The notes below the pieces were generated by a model. It worked only from the letters and a program-made list of their open reading frames with translations. It was not told the DNA's origin and ran no database searches. A stretch of 64,000 nt of DNA from Echiichthys vipera (Eukaryota; Chordata; Actinopteri; Perciformes; Trachinidae): assembly GCA_963691815.1 (NCBI GenBank), contig OY829658.1, positions 13,293,326 through 13,357,325 on the forward strand, given 5' to 3'. A program made the translations under genes and the position numbers. Below, one piece after another: positions 58,801-64,000 of the stretch (position 1 is its first letter; each line of letters starts with the position of its first letter).

Positions 58801-60454
58801 GGTCTTCAGCAACAAAGGAGCTGATAATTAGAGAACCCATGCTAGTCTGAATCCCAAAGTGTTACGCTGTGCGCCACCCACAGACCTCGGATCAGATGAT
58901 GTCATGCACTACAAACTTGCTCCGAGTCTCTCCCTTTCGCTCTTCCATTTCACAACACATGCTACCACTTCTCATTTACGTAATGGTGTTGGGAACTGCG
59001 TCACTGTCACAGCTCTGATACACCATGTGTGTGTAATGAGTGTGTTTATGTTGAGTGTGTGTCTACATGTTTGTGTGTAAGAGAGAACATCTGTGTTAGG
59101 CCGATGAAGTCACTGAATTTCTATACTGTACACGTGCGGATGCCTCGGTGATGTCATGTTTGTGTGAGTGGATGTGTTTGTAACAGTTTGTTCTTATTTG
59201 CAACTGTGAATCTAAGTGTATTTTATGTTTTTATATGTATGCGTTTTTGTTTCAAATGTTTAGATAGATGCAGGAGAGTCCGAAAAAAGAGAGTGTGTTC
59301 CTGAGTCTTTAGGTTGTTTGCTGAAGTCACTGGCCAGTGGTTTATGACAGGCCATTTTAACGCTCGATTAACAGGTCCAACACAGGCCAGCCAGCCCTGG
59401 TTAGCCAGCTGCAGTGATTTAAGGACATTCTTCTCTCTCTGGGAGCCACACACACACATACACACACTACAAAGTTCTCTCCTCACCACTGAGCCATTAC
59501 AGGGCAACATTAATCCTTAAACTTTATGGATGTGATAGATGCTGTTGTCAATGGGTTAGGCCACTGCACTATCTTAAATATTGACACACTAGAGTTATAC
59601 TATAACACCCATTTAGAGTTATCTGTGGGTGACAAAATAAAAAAAAACAATAATTTAAAATGCTGCAAATGATGATTGATATATATATGTCTGTTTTGAA
59701 GCAGTTGCAAGCTAAACCAGTGGGATTCTTTATAAATATGTCGCCCCTAAGTATTTAGGGGAAGTATTTATATTGCACATTTTATAAGCATTAGCATGAA
59801 TAAAAGACCAAAACTAAGATTTACAGCAGAAGACATTTCTTCTAAGCACATTACTGCAAATGAATGTATGGAAAAATTGTAATCCAACAGCTATTTACCA
59901 TGATGAATATAAAGACAAGAATTTAGATTGTCAGCATAATGTCCATCCCACAACCAGTTATTCTGGGACTGTGATGCTGCCACTCCGAGGCGACTCTGGT
60001 CATCAGGAGTTCAGTTCCTCCTCCAGATCATATCCATGGAGTATCTGGATGACTGCTCAGGCCTAGTCACTGGTAAACTCTAAGAGTCTAATGTCACTCT
60101 TATTAAATGTTTTAATTAATAGAAAGTTAAACTATTTTTTTTAAATAATGATGCCCTATACTTATATTTAATTTGGGCATTTACATTCATTGCAATAAAC
60201 CTAACACTTTCATATTATATTCAATTTAGCCTACTCTCCCCATACAATTTTTGGATCATCTCTCAGTCCCAGTGTTCCCAAAACACTTTAATGTTATTAA
60301 ATACTGTTGCACTGTAAAAAGCTATGTGTTTAAAACACACTGATAAATATCTACACAATTCCCATCTAATATGAATCAGCTGATTCCTTACATATGGCCT
60401 ACATAATACATAATGCATAAATAAGAGACAGAACAATATAACACATGGTGATAC

Positions 60455-60535
60455 TCATCTATCCATCCATCTTCAACCGATTGTCCCTATCGGGGTCGCG
60501 GGGGTCTGGAGCCGATCCCAGCTGACATCGGGCGT
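60455..60535 (-). mobile_element. Truncated non-LTR retrotransposon 3' end
   Basis: Plus strand: ATCCATCCATCTTCAACCGA, then TTGTCCCTATCGGGGTCGCG, GGAGCCGATCCCAGCTGACA. Same family as 30,375-30,620, but truncated after about 80 bases. Confidence 0.65.
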
Positions 60536-60829
60536 AAGGGTGATATTCAAATATAATCAAATTAATTAATATGAATAATTCATTAAATAAAATGAACTGC
60601 TCTAGATCTGCTTGGTATGAGAAAGAAGACACTATCTGAATCAAACCCCAGACAGAGATATTTGATGCGTTTGATGCCTCTATAACGCATGCATATGTGC
60701 TAAGAATGAATATTGATGTATTTCAGTGTGTATGATGTCCTTATTAATAATAATCACAAGTTCACAGTCAGAGCTTTGGGGGTCCATGTCCCAACCATAG
60801 ACACTCTATGATCCCAACAGGTAGGCAGG

Positions 60830-61062
60830 TCGTGACGTAGACTGCCACCAGCCAGCCAGCCAGCCCTCCCTCCTCCTTCCCCCATCCCCACCCCCACCGT
60901 CCCGCCTGCCTCCCAGTTGCGTTCGCCGCTGTCCCTGTCTGGCTGCCCGGTGTCTGCTCCGCGCTGTGCGGCGCTCCCACCCCGAACCCGAAAACTCTTG
61001 CCTCTTCGTCCCGGTCCCCCCCTTCCCCTCCACCCGCCGGTGAATGCACCAGCGCCGCAAAC
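60830..61062 (+). promoter_or_regulatory. jazf1 promoter / 5' leader, CpG-rich
   Basis: Sharp change to GC- and CpG-rich sequence from about 60,830, continuing through exon 1 to about 61,330. C-rich Sp1-type runs lie at 60,870-60,905 (on the other strand GGGGGTGGGGA). No TATA box was seen. A CRE half-type TGACGTAG is at 60,833-60,840. Confidence 0.55.
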
Positions 61063-61177
61063 ATGACGGGCATCGCCGCCGCTTCTTTCTTCTCCAATTC
61101 CTGCAGGTTCGGGGGCTGCGGTCTCCAGTTCGAGTCTCTCGCCGAGCTCATCGTCCACATCGAGGACAATCACATCG
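61063..61177 (+). CDS. jazf1: JAZF1 zinc-finger protein, first coding exon only
   Basis: The ATG at 61,063 opens 38 codons plus one base before the donor ATCG|GTGAGT (61,178). The protein begins MTGIAAASFFSNSCRFGGCG and runs to HIEDNHI, matching the very conserved JAZF1 N-terminus with its first C2H2 finger (C-x4-C then H-x4-H). JAZF1 is a nuclear cofactor (TIP27) of orphan receptor NR2C2/TAK1 and a subunit of NuA4/TIP60 complexes. The split codon G| would become Asp in the next exon, as in other vertebrates. The remaining exons lie outside the window. Kozak context AACATGA is good. It is head to head with creb5. Confidence 0.95.
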
Positions 61178-64000
61178 GTGAGTCGGGCCAGAGGGGGGGA
61201 TACGGAGCTAGCTGGTATTAGCTATAGCGTCCTAGCTTGTTAGCTGAACGCAAATAGGCTCGGCTTTGCATTCCGCTATTCCTGTCGCTGCTGCCTCTCC
61301 GTCGAGGCTCGGAGGAGTGCGAGTTATTCAGCAACACTTTAATTCCTTTGAAAAACACCGCTTCTCTTTGAAGTAAGTGGGCGCCTTGTTTTATGTTGCA
61401 TTAGCCACGGTTGTTACCTTTTGCAGCGGTAACTCGACTTGGAGGGCCGCGTATAGGTCTCATAGGTGTAACTAGCATTCCGACCAGGCAGCGGTTTCAC
61501 AGCCAGTGAGTCTGTGTGTTTACGTCTCCAGGCCTGATGCAGTGCAGCCGGGGCTTGTGTGTCGCCTTTGTCACCTCAGGTGTCTCAACGCAGCGAGACA
61601 TCAGCTTTTTTCAAGTGCTCTCAGATCATGTTTATTCCACTTCATTTTACCGTTTATACAATGTCTGCTGAAGCAACTTGTGTCAGACATGCAATGAAAT
61701 AATGATATTTTCTTACACATGCACAAGCTTCAACTTGTTGCACCGTTTATCAGATTTTGGCCTGACGGTAATGACTGAGGAGGACTGTCACCTGGCATGT
61801 ACAGACTTATCGGTTTACCCTCAGTTTGACATTAGACAGAAAATCCGATTGAACACCATAGTTTGCATAAAAATAAATGCAAGTTAGTTCACTTATTTCT
61901 ATGTAATAAAGACACATGCAGTGCTTTAGTCGAAACAATATTTGTATTGGTCGTAATATATTAATAAACTTATGTCTTCCACAATGCATGTGACAAATGT
62001 CTCATCTCATCTCATCTTCAACCACTTATCTGGGGTCGGGTCGCGGGGGCAGCAGCTTTAGCAGGGGACCCCAAACTTCCCTTTCCCGGGCCACATTAAC
62101 CAGCTCTAACTGGGGGATCCTGAGGCGTTCCCAGGCCAGTGTGGAGATATAATCTCTCCACCTAGTCCTGGGTCTTCCCCGAGGCCTCCTCCCAGCTGGC
62201 CGTGCCTGGAACACCTCCCTAGGGAGGCTCCCAGGGGGCATCCTTACTAGATGCCCCACACTAAATAGATATATTTTAATTGCACTGTTAACTAATATCT
62301 AGGCCTACCTCTCAGGTGCAGGGGAAGAGAATAAAATAATATTCAAATTTCAAAGTCATCATCATTGCCTAGTTTTTGATGAGTGAGTGCTCCTTTGCTA
62401 TTGATCTTATCTAACAGAGGAAATCATTCAGCTATAGCCTAATTATAAGTACCATGTCATGTAGTTAATATTTGACACTCATTAAAGCACAATTCAAACG
62501 CTTGCTTCTATTTTAAGACAAAATGATCCACTCTGGTGGATTAACCTATAATCCACCGTAGCAAATTACACTGTACTGAATCACGGGAGTTGTGAATGAC
62601 CAAATTACAAGTCGATGTGGGCTAATCATTATTTGTAACATGTATCCATCCTCAGGAGGCTGTGTGAGGTGGGTGGGGCGAGGGGGCGACGGGGCTAGAA
62701 TGGATGCTTCATTGAGCCAGTCTCCATGGCAACTGGCTGTCTCCAAAGGGGTTGGGGGCAGTATATTGGCGGAGTTATTGCACACCTGCTGTCTCACTAA
62801 CAAAGAGCACCCCCCGAGTAGCCAGCTGCGGTGTGGACACTATACGTGTGACGTGGCATCACACGTGGGACAGGACTGATGTGCTGATGTTTAAAAAAAA
62901 AAAGGGGTCAAGTTTGGTTTGACTGTGTTTAGCAGAAAGTGGAGCGACGTGGGTGGTGGTATTTTGGACCACTCTTCATCATACCGTATGCTCCATGGAT
63001 TAGTTGTAAATCACAAAAGAGGGGGGAAATTAACACTCTGAATGACCACCATATGTCTTGTGGCAAAGAGCACAAACCAACCAGTAAACAAATTAAAGGA
63101 TTTAAATTGACAGAAATGCAGGAACAGTTATTGTCCTTTCAGTCACAAAACCAAAACCCCACACTGATATATGCCCCATCTGGCTTTTAGTTTGATCTTT
63201 GACCCCAACCGCCAGCTGAGCAGAATTGCAGCTTACCCGTCAGATCACTTGGATTAATGAGTTCCCCTCTGCATGCTTTATACCGTGGCGGGTCATTGGC
63301 AGTGTCAAGATCGCACAAAGTCTAATCAATACCCCTTGTAGATCAGTTACCTAAGGGATAAGAGTGACAGATGGAGGGAATTTAGGTGAAGTGTGGGAGA
63401 GGAAGAGGGGGTTACGACGTTTACCTCTGACTTCCTTTTTAGTTGTGAAATGGTGCATCAACGTGTGATCAACAATCAATCCAAAGATAAGCTAATTTGA
63501 TCCTCACAGCTCCTACACAGAAGATAAGATGTATGAGGGTTTGCAGATAACAGATTGCCTTGTGGTCTATCCTGCAGTGTGCAAACACATTATCAAGAAA
63601 CAGGAACTAACAATAAATCAGATAATCCAGAGGCAACAACAGGATTGCGCTATCAGATGTAAATAGCTGTAAATGTGAGTCAGTAGGTCTCGGTCAGGGT
63701 GCATAAATCAATGTAGGCCTCTGTTGGAAACACTTGGTCATTACGGTAGACTTTGCTGCCCTCTTGTGGTCAACCATTGACTGTGCTATACAGGTAAGTG
63801 GGTATAAGTTTTGTTCTTCCTCTGGTTTGGCCCCCTGTGTATCTCAGTTACCTCAACTTGTACCATATTTGGACTCCTTTCTCCTCTGACACATCGCTCA
63901 TTAGTTGGCAGCAAACAAACCAGGCGAGCCTGTTGTGATCCTTTCCGTGAGAAAATGAGGTAATATGTGGTGTCTTCAGTGCTGACCTCATCCTAGAAGA
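61178..64000 (+). other. jazf1 intron 1 (partial)
   Basis: The first 150 bases continue the CpG island. It holds a non-LTR remnant (62,003-62,262) and a unique stretch at 63,440-63,720 with clustered GATA-type and homeodomain-type motifs. The ORFs at 62,592-62,879 and 62,939-63,190 lack any recognised domain. The intron continues past the window end. Confidence 0.6.
62003..62262 (-). mobile_element. LINE 3' end with reverse-transcriptase C-terminal module
   Basis: The minus ORF (62,259-62,026) reads GHLVRMPPGSLPREVFQARP, GRRPRGRPRTRWRDYIS and REVWGPLLKLLPPRP before a stop. This is the typical C-terminus of a fish non-LTR reverse transcriptase ORF. The 3' end is GTGGTTGAAGATGAGATGAG, a short (GATGA)n-like tail. 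It is 5'-truncated and inactive, lying antisense inside jazf1 intron 1. Confidence 0.85.

Larger units (their letters stand above)
55911..60829. other. creb5-jazf1 head-to-head intergenic region
   Basis: No coding gene is supported. It carries an inverted pair of AGTGTACTT-type elements (56,230-56,760 and 58,310-58,800), a non-LTR 3' end at 60,455-60,535 and short ORFs without domains. The 56,770-58,300 and 58,810-60,440 parts look mostly unique and AT-rich and could hold distal enhancers. Confidence 0.5.

Noticed and set aside
60754..61173. Two minus ORFs of 133-139 codons at the jazf1 promoter
   Set aside because: GC-rich DNA gives long chance ORFs; they lie antisense to jazf1 exon 1, which is explained.

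Overview
This is vertebrate nuclear DNA, almost certainly from a teleost fish and probably a compact percomorph genome. The genes have GT-AG introns, there is no operon structure, and the repeats are typical of teleosts: hAT-type MITEs, 3' ends of non-LTR retrotransposons, a tRNA-derived SINE, and very long (CA)n and (AGAT)n microsatellites. The genes are animal developmental, lipid-transfer and innate-immunity genes. No prokaryotic features, CRISPR arrays, rRNA or tRNA genes were seen.

Layout. 1-5.9 kb: repeat-rich left flank holding an unrecognised, apparently frame-broken plus-strand gene candidate (about 3.56-5.36 kb) interrupted by a 467-bp AGAT microsatellite. 6.0-24.0 kb (minus): osbpl3, an oxysterol-binding-protein-related protein. 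All 21 coding exons were traced and join in phase to 816 codons, with a non-coding exon 1 near 23.85-23.96 kb. 24-35 kb: intergenic and full of transposon remnants, with a CpG/TATA-bearing block at 32.8-33.15 kb and a GT/GA/poly-G tract just before the next gene. 35.27-37.78 kb (plus): tril, a single-exon ORF (836 aa) for the TLR4-interactor LRR receptor. 40.6-55.8 kb (minus): creb5, a bZIP factor. Nine coding exons join in phase to 481 codons, with a non-coding exon 1 at 55.79 kb and a consensus CRE in the promoter. 55.9-61.06 kb: shared upstream region between creb5 and jazf1, which are head to head. 61.06 kb onward (plus): first coding exon of jazf1; the rest lies beyond the window.

The block tril-creb5-jazf1 keeps the order and relative orientation of human 7p15 (JAZF1-CREB5-TRIL). 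OSBPL3 is on the same human arm but megabases away with the HOXA cluster between, so its position next to tril is a rearrangement or a paralogon product. The four genes are independent transcription units: ORP3 acts at ER-plasma membrane contacts, TRIL at the cell surface and endosome, CREB5 and JAZF1 in the nucleus.

No plainly new multi-gene system was found. The best leads are the frame-broken candidate gene at the left, three perfect CRE palindromes within creb5 itself, a minimal overlapping uORF at the creb5 start, the upstream promoter-like block of tril, and several structured mobile elements including one hAT MITE with an 8-bp target duplication. Exon limits come from reading splice consensus and phase by eye. 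Gene names rest on recognised protein families, without a database search.
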